Origin: UBA5004 sp038061835
Lineage (GTDB): Bacteria > Patescibacteriota > Minisyncoccia > Phycocordibacterales > Zambryskibacteraceae
Direction of reading: 5' to 3'
DNA: 64,000 nt
Assembly (NCBI GenBank): GCA_038061835.1
Contig: JBBTYJ010000015.1
Coordinates: forward strand, 1-64,000
How positions within the stretch are numbered: the stretch's first letter is position 1; every line of letters begins with the position of its first letter. The translations under genes and the position numbers were made by a program. Below the pieces are notes generated by a model. That model did not search any database. It was given only the letters and a program-made list of their open reading frames with translations, and was not told the DNA's origin. Of the stretch, positions 15,507 through 24,003 are shown piece after piece.

Positions 15507-16381
15507 TTATTTCTGATTTTACCAAGATTGAAATGTTTTCGATTTACCCAAGCTAGTTTTTTTTCGTCGAAAATTGCACCTCCTTTATGAACTTTCGAGA
15601 AATCAAAAACATTTATCAATTCATCAAGAGTAAAAATTTCCTGCTCCGTACCCGGATTCCAACCCAAGAGAGCCAAGTAGTTAATAATAGCCACAGGTAA
15701 ATATCCTTTTTGTCTATAATAATCAAGCGAAACTGATTCCCCGTGCTTGCGTTTGGAAAGCTTTGATCTATCCGGAGCCAAAATCAGAGGGAGGTGCGCA
15801 TAGATTGGCCGTGGCGCGTCGATTGCCTCCTGAATCAGAATCTGTCTCGGAGTGTTGGAGATGTGGTCCTCGCCGCGGATCACATGTGTAATCTCCGCTT
15901 CAAAATCATCAACCACAACCGCTAAGTGATAAAGGGGTTCGTTAAGATTTTTTGCAATAATAAAATCTCCAAGTTCGGTGGTATCAAACTCTACCTTACC
16001 GCGAACCAAATCCTCAAAAACCATTTGTTTATTAGGATTGCGAAAACGCACCACTTCCCTATTCTCACCCTCTGTCTCCGTCGAAATATAGGCCTTATTG
16101 ATTTGTATTAATTTATTCAAGTGAGATTTGTAAATTTCCGTGCGTTCAGACTGATGCCAAAGCTCGCCATCCCTTTCAAAACCGAGCCATTTGAGACTTT
16201 CAAGCATGCTTTCTTCATATTCCTTCTTGGAGCGCACTCTGTCCGTGTCTTCTATTCTAACTACAAAATCTCCACCATTCTGTCTGGCAAATAGATAGTT
16301 GAAAAGCGCAGTCCTCACGTTACCGATATGCAGCGGTCCTGTCGGCGATGGTGGAAATCGGGTAATAATTTTTTGATTCAT
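15503..16381 (-). CDS. gltX: Glutamyl-tRNA synthetase, catalytic part only (C-terminally truncated)
   Basis: Charges tRNA-Glu. Present are PPSPTGPLHIGNVRTALFNYL (HIGH) and the KMSKS variant KLSKRKHGESVS (about 208-219). Usual bacterial GluRS has about 470 residues. This one ends at 292, just after FDEKKLAWVNRKHF, so the anticodon-binding domain is absent. The stop codon TGA overlaps the first bases of hairpin copy 2, so the truncation coincides with the repeat. It is longer in the stem region than GluQ-RS and keeps the GluRS motifs. It may be a functional minimal enzyme or a broken gene. Confidence 0.85.
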   Translation of the reverse strand: MNQKIITRFPPSPTGPLHIGNVRTALFNYLFARQNGGDFVVRIEDTDRVRSKKEYEESMLESLKWLGFERDGELWHQSERTEIYKSHLNKLIQINKAYISTETEGENREVVRFRNPNKQMVFEDLVRGKVEFDTTELGDFIIAKNLNEPLYHLAVVVDDFEAEITHVIRGEDHISNTPRQILIQEAIDAPRPIYAHLPLILAPDRSKLSKRKHGESVSLDYYRQKGYLPVAIINYLALLGWNPGTEQEIFTLDELINVFDFSKVHKGGAIFDEKKLAWVNRKHFNLGKIRNK

Positions 16382-17523
16382 TTCTCTATCTCGTGTTCAA
16401 GAGCAATTTTAAGAATTTCTTCGGCAATCAAACGCGCGGCGTTTGACTTATAAAATGCTTTGGCTGCTGTTTTCATTTTTTCGCGTTCGATTTCATTTGT
16501 AATCAGCCGTTCAATCTCCGATGCAAGGAGATTAGCCGTAAGATTATTTTCTTCTATTACCTCGCACGCTCCGGCACGAGCGTAGGCAAAGGCGTTCGAA
16601 TGCTGGTCATGACTGATTTTTTCATTAATAGGCACGATAATTGACGGTACACTCCAAGACGCGATTTCAAAAATAGTTGAACCAGCGCGCGAAATAACCA
16701 AAGAAGCCACCCCGGCCGCCATGCGCATTGTCAAAACATTAAGATAATCAAGGGCCCTGTATCTCTCTTTATAAAGAGAGTCAAGAAGAACTGCCTCGCT
16801 GGTAGCTCTGACTTCCATAATATTGTTTTTGCCGACCTGATGAATAATTGCGTATTTTTCAACCAAACTCTTAAGATCTTCCAAAATCGTATCATTAATC
16901 TTTTGTGCGCCTTGCGAACCGCCAAGTATTAAAATAACCGGAATATTTTCTTCAATTTTTAAAAATTCGCGGGCGCCTGAAGTGATGGGAAGAGCGATTT
17001 CCTTACGCACGGGCTGACCGGTATAAGCCACCGCTCCTGCCGGGAAATATCGGACAGCTTCTTTATAAGAAACGGCGACGATCCTGGCAAATTTCCCAGC
17101 CCACAAATTTGTCTTTCCGGGAATAGTATCGGACTCGTGGATTACCACTGGAATGCGTAAAAGGCGCGCCGCTACCAACGCGGGGAAACTTGCGTAGCCT
17201 CCTTTGCCAAAAACAACATCGGGATAAAGTTTATATACCATGTAGAGCGAGGAAAGAATCCCCCACCCTGTCCTAAATAGATCAACAAAATTAGGGATAA
17301 AAATCCACCAATGAGCAGAGCGGCGAATTTTGCCTGCACTATTTTTCTTATAGGTAATACCATTTTCAAAGAGTACTCCGGGATTATACGGAGTGGGAGA
17401 CATATAAAATAACTCTAGTTCAAGAAGTCTTTTCTCTTTAGTCAGATTATTGAGTTCTTCAGCAATGGAAACTATCGGGTAGAAGTGTCCCCCGGAACCA
17501 CCACCAGTAAATAAGATACGCAT
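16378..17523 (-). CDS. murG: MurG, lipid II-forming GlcNAc transferase
   Basis: Transfers GlcNAc to lipid I at the inner membrane face. The 381-aa GT-B protein has FTGGGSGGHFYPIVSIAEEL at the start, GKGGYASFPALVAARLL, the hinge region VILILGGSQGAQKIND and the C-terminal ISRAGSTIFEIASWSVPSIIVPI. The ATG at 17523 abuts hairpin copy 3. Its stop overlaps the gltX start (ATGA). Confidence 0.95.
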   Translation of the reverse strand: MRILFTGGGSGGHFYPIVSIAEELNNLTKEKRLLELELFYMSPTPYNPGVLFENGITYKKNSAGKIRRSAHWWIFIPNFVDLFRTGWGILSSLYMVYKLYPDVVFGKGGYASFPALVAARLLRIPVVIHESDTIPGKTNLWAGKFARIVAVSYKEAVRYFPAGAVAYTGQPVRKEIALPITSGAREFLKIEENIPVILILGGSQGAQKINDTILEDLKSLVEKYAIIHQVGKNNIMEVRATSEAVLLDSLYKERYRALDYLNVLTMRMAAGVASLVISRAGSTIFEIASWSVPSIIVPINEKISHDQHSNAFAYARAGACEVIEENNLTANLLASEIERLITNEIEREKMKTAAKAFYKSNAARLIAEEILKIALEHEIEK

Positions 17524-17605
17524 CCCGTTAGAAGTTAATTTTTATAAACTTGTTGGTAAAAAATATCATGGTAAGTAATTTGAAAAAACTTCTAACGGGA
17601 CGCAT
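17521..17605 (-). repeat. Intercistronic hairpin with micro-ORF, copy 3 (85 bp)
   Basis: Arms CCCGTTAGAAGTT / AACTTCTAACGGG. The minus-strand frame 17528-17605 has 25 codons starting MRPVRS; it stops at TAA inside the second arm, 4 nt before the murG ATG. It starts a few bases after the ftsW stop rather than overlapping it. Confidence 0.85.
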
Positions 17606-17611
17606 TGTTGT

Positions 17612-18706
17612 TTATTTGGTTCTAGAAATCGAGAGTATTATACCCACTTCAAGAAGAGTGATAAAAAGAGAAGTACCACCATGGCTCACAAAAGGCAACG
17701 TAATGCCCGATAACGGGACCACTCCAAGCATAGCGCCGATATTGACGAATGCCTGGGATGTAATCATTATAACAATTCCAACAACTGAGAGTCTAGCAAA
17801 AATATTCGTCGTTTCCGAAGCAATTTTAATACCTCGAGTGGCAAAGAGAACGAACATTATCAATAAGAAAACAGAACCCACAAAACCAAATTCTTCGGCC
17901 GCCACAGCAAAAACCGAATCCCCTATTGGCTCGGGAAGATAAGTGAATTTCTGAACACTTTGACCAAAACCACGACCAAAGAGACCACCGGAACCGATCG
18001 CGATTAGAGATTGCTGGACTTGGTAACTTGCTCCTTGGGCATCCACTTGCATATTTAAATAAGTGGTAATGCGTTGCATAATATACGGCCGCATGAAAGC
18101 CAGGAGCCCCAAACCGATAGCGCCACCTAAGATAATCAAAAAGACATAACGCCACTTTCCTCCAGCAGCTATGAACATCGCCATACCAGTAAAAGCAATC
18201 ATGAGGAAATTATCGGTATCCGGTTGATTTAAAAGAAGCGCTGCCGAGATAACCAAAAGGATAATAAGTGGCAAGAAACCCCGACGAAAAGTTTTTATTC
18301 TATCCTTGATCCCGGCAAGCCAAGCCGCGAAATAAACAATAAAAGCCAGTTTTAATATCTCGGAAGTCTGGAAGGAAATACCGCCAAACACAATCCAGCG
18401 CCGAGCACCGGCATGTTCGAAACCAATTTCCGGTACTAACACCAAAATATTGAGAATAATAGCTATGATCAGAAGCCAGAAAGCGGACTTCTTCCAGATT
18501 TGAACATCCAGACGCGACGCAATTACCATCGCCACAGTACCAGCCAAGAGTCCAAAAATGGTTTGCGAGAAAGCAATACTCGAATAATTTGAATTCTCTT
18601 TCGCTAAAAGAGCAAGCGCTGCCGAGCTAAAAATAAAAAAACCAAATACTATTAAAATAATAGAAATAAATAAAAACGATCTATCGACTTTTCGACCATT
18701 TAGCAT
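17612..18706 (-). CDS. ftsW: FtsW/RodA-family peptidoglycan glycosyltransferase
   Basis: SEDS-family polymerase of lipid II, 364 aa, about ten membrane helices. Family marks include GFEHAGARRWIVFGGISFQTSEILKLAFI, NQPDTDN and the C-terminal GVVPLSGITLPFVSHGGTSL. The cluster with mraY and murG supports a division role. Upstream is TGCTATAAT, an extended -10 box at 18717-18725, ten bases before the ATG. Confidence 0.94.
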   Translation of the reverse strand: MLNGRKVDRSFLFISIILIVFGFFIFSSAALALLAKENSNYSSIAFSQTIFGLLAGTVAMVIASRLDVQIWKKSAFWLLIIAIILNILVLVPEIGFEHAGARRWIVFGGISFQTSEILKLAFIVYFAAWLAGIKDRIKTFRRGFLPLIILLVISAALLLNQPDTDNFLMIAFTGMAMFIAAGGKWRYVFLIILGGAIGLGLLAFMRPYIMQRITTYLNMQVDAQGASYQVQQSLIAIGSGGLFGRGFGQSVQKFTYLPEPIGDSVFAVAAEEFGFVGSVFLLIMFVLFATRGIKIASETTNIFARLSVVGIVIMITSQAFVNIGAMLGVVPLSGITLPFVSHGGTSLFITLLEVGIILSISRTK

Positions 18707-18749
18707 AATTGGAAGAATTATAGCATTCCATCCGTCATACGGGACAGCA

Positions 18750-19796
18750 CTAACTAATGAGAGCCAGTATGACCCCGGTGATAGCGCAGATGACAGAAAC
18801 TATCCAATAACGCATAACCACTTTCTCTCTCGGCCAACCCAGCGCTTGGAAGTGATGATGAAGCGGAGCAACTTTAAAAACTCTATATCCGTTGAAAAAT
18901 TTATACACGTAAATCTGGATAAGATCAGAAGCGGTGGTGGCTGCAAGAGGCAGAGCAACAATGGGTAATAGGAGCACTGAATCCGTGAGAAAAGCGATAA
19001 CCGAGAGAGTAACAGTAAGAGCCATCATTCCCGTTTCTCCCATATAAAAACGCGCTGGCGGGACATTAAACCATAAGAAAGCCAGAATAGCGCCGGCTAT
19101 GGCGCCGGACAAGGCAGAAATGTCAATCTGATTATTTATGAAAGCAATGATCGCAAAAGCGGTAAAAACGGAAGCGAGCACTCCTCCGGACAAACCATCA
19201 ATACCATCGATAACGGAAGTCGAGAAGGTGGCCAACATTACAACAATAAAGAAGGGTATAAACCAGATTCCCAAATACCAATCCCCATTAAATGGGATGT
19301 GAACAAAATTAAAATCAAGTTTGTAATAGAACCACAAACTGATGACGAGACCAATACCGAGAACGAGAATAGTTTTGACCTTACGATAAACCAACGCATC
19401 TTGAGTAAATCGACTTTGGCCATAGATATGTACCAGATCATCTGCCAAACCTATAAACGCAGCCAGGAAGAACGCTCCTAAGGGTACCAGGGTTTGTGAT
19501 CGTGAGAAGAAGTTGAGTTTTAAAGTTAGATCAGATGGTATTGCCAAAGAGAGAAGATAGATGGCACATACGGCAAAAAGTACGGCCACCCAAATTATCA
19601 CTCCCCCGACCTTGGGAGTACTCAGTTCGTGTTCGGTATTATGAATATTTTTAAAAGCTTCGGAAGTATTGGCATTCGTCCTCGGCGATCTTTTCCACAT
19701 CTTGTACCGGTAAAAATATCTGGTAAAGAATGGTGTAATAATAATACCAATAAAGAAAGTAAGAACTGTCGGAAAAATAATTTTAAGAATATCCAT
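18750..19796 (-). CDS. mraY: MraY, phospho-N-acetylmuramoyl-pentapeptide transferase
   Basis: Makes lipid I from UDP-MurNAc-pentapeptide and undecaprenyl phosphate. The 348-aa, ten-helix protein shows TPKVGG near the start, IDGIDGLSGG (catalytic Asp motif), FNVPPARFYMGETG and the histidine loop KVAPLHHHFQALGW. Its start overlaps the last base of the asnB stop, so translation is probably coupled. Confidence 0.95.
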   Translation of the reverse strand: MDILKIIFPTVLTFFIGIIITPFFTRYFYRYKMWKRSPRTNANTSEAFKNIHNTEHELSTPKVGGVIIWVAVLFAVCAIYLLSLAIPSDLTLKLNFFSRSQTLVPLGAFFLAAFIGLADDLVHIYGQSRFTQDALVYRKVKTILVLGIGLVISLWFYYKLDFNFVHIPFNGDWYLGIWFIPFFIVVMLATFSTSVIDGIDGLSGGVLASVFTAFAIIAFINNQIDISALSGAIAGAILAFLWFNVPPARFYMGETGMMALTVTLSVIAFLTDSVLLLPIVALPLAATTASDLIQIYVYKFFNGYRVFKVAPLHHHFQALGWPREKVVMRYWIVSVICAITGVILALIS

Positions 19797-21640
19797 TATG
19801 GTCTGTGGCCTACGATAAAGACATTGTACCAGATGGCTAACATCAAAAGGAGATAGATTTTTCTTGAGTTATCACTCTGGCCGGAGATATGATCATCTAT
19901 AAGATTTTTAATAAACGAGATATTCATGTGATTCTGGATATATGGATTATCCAAAATAGTATTATAAATACTTTGCCTCTCTTTCGTAAACCAGTTTCTA
20001 ACGGGTGTTGGAAAACCAAGTTTCCTTCTCCTGCGCACCGATTCAGGCAAAATTTGTCTAAACGCTTCACGTAAAAGATATTTAGTGATCCCGCGTTTCC
20101 ATTTAAATCGATCTGGAAGACTCGACGCAAGACGCGCCACCTCAATATCTAGAAATGGCACTCTCAATTCGAGTGAATATGCCATAGTCATTTTGTCAGC
20201 CTTGGCCAAAATATCTCCGACAAGCCAAGTATTAATATCAATGTATTGCATTTTGGTCGAATCACTAAAACGAGCAGCTTCCTTGTATAGGTCTCTGATT
20301 AAAAACTTTTGCTCTGGTTTATCTTTCCAGAGAGATTTAATTTCTGTTCCATTAAAAACAGAGGCGTTGCCAATATACCATTCTTCAAGTTTTTGACTTG
20401 CTCTCGTGGCATAATTTTTACCCCTAAAATCAAAGGGTAATTGGCTAATAAATTTCAAGATAATATTAGGTATCCAAGTAATCCATCGGCGCGCGAAAGG
20501 TTCTAAGTAAATATTATAACCGCCAAAGAGTTCGTCCGAGCCCTCGCCGGAGAGTACTACTTTGACGTGCCGAGCCGCTTCCCGAGCAAGAAAATATAAT
20601 CCCAGGGCCGAGGGATCTGCCACTGGTTCATCAAAATGCCATACCGCCTTGGATAAATTTGTAAAATATTCTTCGGCTCCGATAGTAATTTCGCAATGAT
20701 CAGAATCGATCGCTCTAGCGGTCTCCAAGGCTTCTTTGCTCTCGTTTAGAGATTCAAAGCCAACGGTAAATGTTTTAATTTTTTTACTCGCATTGAACGG
20801 GATTGGAGTATTATTTCTAATTTTCTGCATCAGGGTCGCAATGATACTCGAATCTATGCCTCCGGATAAAAAGGATCCAACCGCCACATCGGCTACCATG
20901 TGATGAGCAACAGAATCCTCCATCGTTCTAAGAATTTCTGCGGCCGTTTTTTTCTCATTTAGAGAATTATTCTGTTTGAATTCAAATTGCCAATATTTTT
21001 TGATCTCCGTCGCTCCGGTTTTAACATCTATTTTCATAAAATGGGCAGGCAATAGTTTGAAAACATTTTTAAAAAAAGTTTCCTCAAGAGGATTATATTG
21101 GAACGACAGATAATTGAAGACTGCTTTGTCATTTACTTCCGATCTAAATTTAGGCAGAGCAAAAAAACTTTTTATTTCTGAAGAAAAAGCGTTGATTTGA
21201 TTTCCCTCTTTCCAATAATAAAGTGGCTTGATACCGAAGAAATCGCGTGCCAGAAAGACTTTTTTATCCATGGCATCATAAATGGCAAAGGCAAACATGC
21301 CGCGTAAACGCAGCAATATATTTTCTTCCCACTTTTCGTATCCTGCTAAAATTACCTCGGTATCGCTATTAGTTTTAAACTGATAATCTTTCAGCTCATT
21401 TTTAATTTCCTTGTAATTATAAATTTCTCCGTTAAAAATAAGCGTGAGTCTGCCATCGTTTGAAGTTATCGGTTGTTTACCTCGGGCAAGATCGATAATC
21501 GAGAGACGCCTCATGCCAAGCGCTAGATATTCATCAACGAAGAAACCTTCATCGTCCGGCCCGCGATGATGAATTAACTCCGTCATGTTTTTAATGGCGT
21601 CTTTTTCTTTAAAATTAATGATCCCCGCTATACCGCACAT
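19796..21640 (-). CDS. asnB: Asparagine synthase (glutamine-hydrolysing)
   Basis: A 614-aa AsnB. Cys2 of MCGIAGI is the glutaminase nucleophile, and the N-terminal Ntn domain runs to about 200. The synthetase domain has the PP-loop SFLSGGIDSSIIATL and FTVGFE. It converts Asp to Asn. In an envelope cluster an alternative is an amidotransferase acting on cell-wall precursors, but the sequence is that of ordinary AsnB. Overlaps mraY by one base. Confidence 0.93.
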   Translation of the reverse strand: MCGIAGIINFKEKDAIKNMTELIHHRGPDDEGFFVDEYLALGMRRLSIIDLARGKQPITSNDGRLTLIFNGEIYNYKEIKNELKDYQFKTNSDTEVILAGYEKWEENILLRLRGMFAFAIYDAMDKKVFLARDFFGIKPLYYWKEGNQINAFSSEIKSFFALPKFRSEVNDKAVFNYLSFQYNPLEETFFKNVFKLLPAHFMKIDVKTGATEIKKYWQFEFKQNNSLNEKKTAAEILRTMEDSVAHHMVADVAVGSFLSGGIDSSIIATLMQKIRNNTPIPFNASKKIKTFTVGFESLNESKEALETARAIDSDHCEITIGAEEYFTNLSKAVWHFDEPVADPSALGLYFLAREAARHVKVVLSGEGSDELFGGYNIYLEPFARRWITWIPNIILKFISQLPFDFRGKNYATRASQKLEEWYIGNASVFNGTEIKSLWKDKPEQKFLIRDLYKEAARFSDSTKMQYIDINTWLVGDILAKADKMTMAYSLELRVPFLDIEVARLASSLPDRFKWKRGITKYLLREAFRQILPESVRRRRKLGFPTPVRNWFTKERQSIYNTILDNPYIQNHMNISFIKNLIDDHISGQSDNSRKIYLLLMLAIWYNVFIVGHRP

Positions 21641-21644
21641 AAAT

Positions 21645-22595
21645 TTAATTGCTACTTATATACCGCATTACGGCGTTAACCAATACACGCGCATCGTCAA
21701 AACGACCTTCCCCGGCAGAAGCACCGAGGATGGAAACAATAATCGGCCGGCCCAATTCCGGGTCAAAGACAAATGCCAGATTGCCGCCGGCAGTATCGGT
21801 AAAACCAGTCTTAGACGCCATAAGTCCAGGAATTTCCGCGACCAAGCTATTGGTATTTTGGGCGACATGCAGATGATTATCCAATGATTGAAAAGTGGTG
21901 GTAGCCTCTTTGGTTGCATCAAAAAAGGCGGGATGATTCGTGAGTATATATTCCAAAAGAGTACTAATATCTTTAGCCGTGCCATAAGCGCCACCCTTCA
22001 CATTCGACTCATCCAAGCCCGTTTCATTCCAAAAATAAGTGTTCTTAAGATTAAGTTCTCGGGCCTTATCATTCATTTCTCCGACGAAATCATTAATAAT
22101 TTCCGCAGACGTTGCATTTGCGCTCGAGAGAGCTCCGAGAGACAGGGCTATCGCCCGCACACCATCATTGGATGACGTTAATAGAGAAAAGTCCAAGAGA
22201 TCCTTAAGTTTCCAGTGTTCATTTTTGTATAGACCACTATTGCCTTCCGCGTTTAGGGCTTCCTCAGTTACGATAACCGTGCCATACAAAGGACTTAGAT
22301 CTTCAGCAATTAAGGCGGACATGATCTTGGTCAGAGAAGCAAGCGAGAGACGCATGTTTTCGTTTTTAGCAAATAAAACGGTTCGAGTTCTTAAATCATA
22401 AACGTAAACCGCTTTTGCCCCGATTGTTATAGGAGGAAAAGAAACGGCAGCCACCCCGGTAGGAACTGATTTATCTTTCCTTTCCACTTTTGTGTTAAAA
22501 ATTAAAGAGACTATAAACAAGCACGAAAGAATAATAGCCAAAACAAGAAAAAATCTTATCTCCGTATGACGTATGGTAGAAAATTGATCATTCAT
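21645..22595 (-). CDS. D-alanyl-D-alanine carboxypeptidase (PBP5-type, S11)
   Basis: Trims the pentapeptide stem of peptidoglycan. The 316-aa protein has an N-terminal membrane anchor (FFLVLAIILSCLFIVSLIF), SLTKIMSALIA (SxxK), SSN in LLTSSNDGVRA, and KTG in ASKTGFTDTAGG. It lacks the usual C-terminal amphipathic domain. It starts directly after hairpin copy 4 and is followed 4 nt later by asnB. Confidence 0.92.
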   Translation of the reverse strand: MNDQFSTIRHTEIRFFLVLAIILSCLFIVSLIFNTKVERKDKSVPTGVAAVSFPPITIGAKAVYVYDLRTRTVLFAKNENMRLSLASLTKIMSALIAEDLSPLYGTVIVTEEALNAEGNSGLYKNEHWKLKDLLDFSLLTSSNDGVRAIALSLGALSSANATSAEIINDFVGEMNDKARELNLKNTYFWNETGLDESNVKGGAYGTAKDISTLLEYILTNHPAFFDATKEATTTFQSLDNHLHVAQNTNSLVAEIPGLMASKTGFTDTAGGNLAFVFDPELGRPIIVSILGASAGEGRFDDARVLVNAVMRYISSN

Positions 22596-22678
22596 CCCGT
22601 TAGAAGCCGCTACTAGTGACTCGCTGATAATAAATGATATTCATAGTTTTGTATATATGAGCTTCTAACGGGATTCAT
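22593..22678 (-). repeat. Intercistronic hairpin with micro-ORF, copy 4 (86 bp)
   Basis: Arms CCCGTTAGAAGC / GCTTCTAACGGG. Relative to the other copies both arms changed at the same paired position (T-A to C-G), so pairing is kept. The minus-strand frame 22613-22678 starts MNPVRSS and stops after 21 codons. The scpB stop TAG lies inside the first arm. Confidence 0.85.
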
Positions 22679-23243
22679 TTGATTCTGCGGGCGAAGCTTT
22701 TTCAAACTCCTCTATTTTTTTAAAAGCAACTCGATATTCCGGTAAATCTTCGCGACAAGTGATCCCTAAATGCTCAAAAAGTTTTAGGGTGGGCTTGTAA
22801 CTATAGCTCCTCCCCACTCGAACCGTTTCGTCAGGTGAAGCAAGCGTGTCATCGGGACGTTCAATAAGACCTCGAATAAGAAGCGAGCGGAGAATAAAAC
22901 TTGAATTCACCCCGCGAATATGATCGATCTCGCGGCGGGAAATTGGACCCCTGTAGAGAATAATGGCGAGAGTTTCAAGACTGGCGCGACTAAGCTCGCG
23001 AGAAAATTCTTCTTTGACTAGACTCTCGATAAGATTACCGGCATCTGGATGAGTACCGAGGCCTGCAAATTCGCCATCGAAAACAATGACAATACCCCTG
23101 TTTTTATAAAATTCTCCCAATTTTGATAACGTGATTCTTATTTCTTCCGGTTTATTGCCGGTTATTTTCGCCAATTCAGAAACAGAAACCGGTTCGTTCT
23201 TGAAAAAAAGTATTGATTCTATTTTTAATTCTAAATTAAGCAT
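22665..23243 (-). CDS. scpB: Segregation and condensation protein ScpB
   Basis: Partner of ScpA in the SMC condensin complex. The 192-aa protein has two winged-helix domains: ESILFFKNEPVSVSELAKIT, and the conserved ETLAIILYRGPISRREIDHIRGVNSSFILRSLLIRGLIE. Its last residues (NESR) and stop are encoded by the hairpin element, so the natural C-terminus has probably been replaced. Overlaps scpA by 8 bp. Confidence 0.93.
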   Translation of the reverse strand: MLNLELKIESILFFKNEPVSVSELAKITGNKPEEIRITLSKLGEFYKNRGIVIVFDGEFAGLGTHPDAGNLIESLVKEEFSRELSRASLETLAIILYRGPISRREIDHIRGVNSSFILRSLLIRGLIERPDDTLASPDETVRVGRSYSYKPTLKLFEHLGITCREDLPEYRVAFKKIEEFEKASPAESNESR

Positions 23244-23979
23244 AAATGGGAGTGTTCACTGATTCGCTTTCTATCTCGATATCTTCTCTGCTTTTTTGTG
23301 TCACACGAATGGCGCCGCGTTTGATCAATTCGAGCATGGCAAGAAAACCAATGATTATAGAGACTTTCTTTTCATAAGTGAGCGCTCCTTTAGTACTATG
23401 AAATTCTTTGAAGCTGAATTTGCTTGTCTTGGTAATGCGTTCCGCCAATTTCCCTATCATCTCTTCGAGACTAATTATCTTTCTGACAATAACTTTAGGT
23501 AATGTCTCTTTCTTCGGTAAAGATTCTATCACCCCCTCGAGAGCAAAGAGAAGATTTTTTGTATCAGTTTTGGAGTCCGGGGAGAAAACTATCGTTTGAT
23601 TTTTCGATGGTGTCTTTTCAAAAATTACCTTCCGACCATAAATCATTTTCAAACCAAGGGTAAGTTCCTTGACTCTGGCATAGACCTTCAAACGATCTTC
23701 CAAATCATGGATACTTTCTTCTTCTTCGTCTGTCAGTCGAATCATGGGTAGAAGAGATCGAGATTTGATGAGCATCAAGGTTGAGGCGATGACGATAAAT
23801 TCAGCCGATTCTTTTAATGGAAATTCTTCGTGCTCATCAATGTATCGTATAAAGTCATCCGTTACTTGAGACAATGACACATCGTTTACGAAAAGTTTCC
23901 TTTGAGTCACTAAATCAAGAAGAAGGTCTAAAGGACCTTCAAAAACCCCCGTTTTTACGGTATATGAGCGCTTTTCCAC
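23236..23979 (-). CDS. scpA: Segregation and condensation protein ScpA
   Basis: Kleisin of the SMC complex, 247 aa. The N-terminus has FEGPLDLLLDLVTQRKLFVNDVSLSQVTDDFIRYI, followed by STLMLIKSRSLLP, with a C-terminal winged helix. It begins with GTG at 23979. TATGAT (23986-23991) lies six bases upstream and GGAGAA fills the gap, so it could serve as -10 region plus weak SD. Confidence 0.93.
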   Translation of the reverse strand: MEKRSYTVKTGVFEGPLDLLLDLVTQRKLFVNDVSLSQVTDDFIRYIDEHEEFPLKESAEFIVIASTLMLIKSRSLLPMIRLTDEEEESIHDLEDRLKVYARVKELTLGLKMIYGRKVIFEKTPSKNQTIVFSPDSKTDTKNLLFALEGVIESLPKKETLPKVIVRKIISLEEMIGKLAERITKTSKFSFKEFHSTKGALTYEKKVSIIIGFLAMLELIKRGAIRVTQKSREDIEIESESVNTPIYA

Positions 23980-24003
23980 TTCTCCATCATAGCGTCTTTA
24001 GGC

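Noticed and set aside
19985..20010. TTTCTAACGGG resembling a half hairpin of the envelope-block repeat
   Set aside because: It lies in asnB codons for the conserved TPVRNWF and has no second arm nearby, so it is chance.
13811..22678. Integron attC sites as an explanation of the CCCGTTAGAAG hairpins
   Set aside because: The GTTAGAA core does not fit the GTTRRRY/RYYYAAC rule, there is no integrase in the window, and the genes between copies are core envelope genes, not cassettes.
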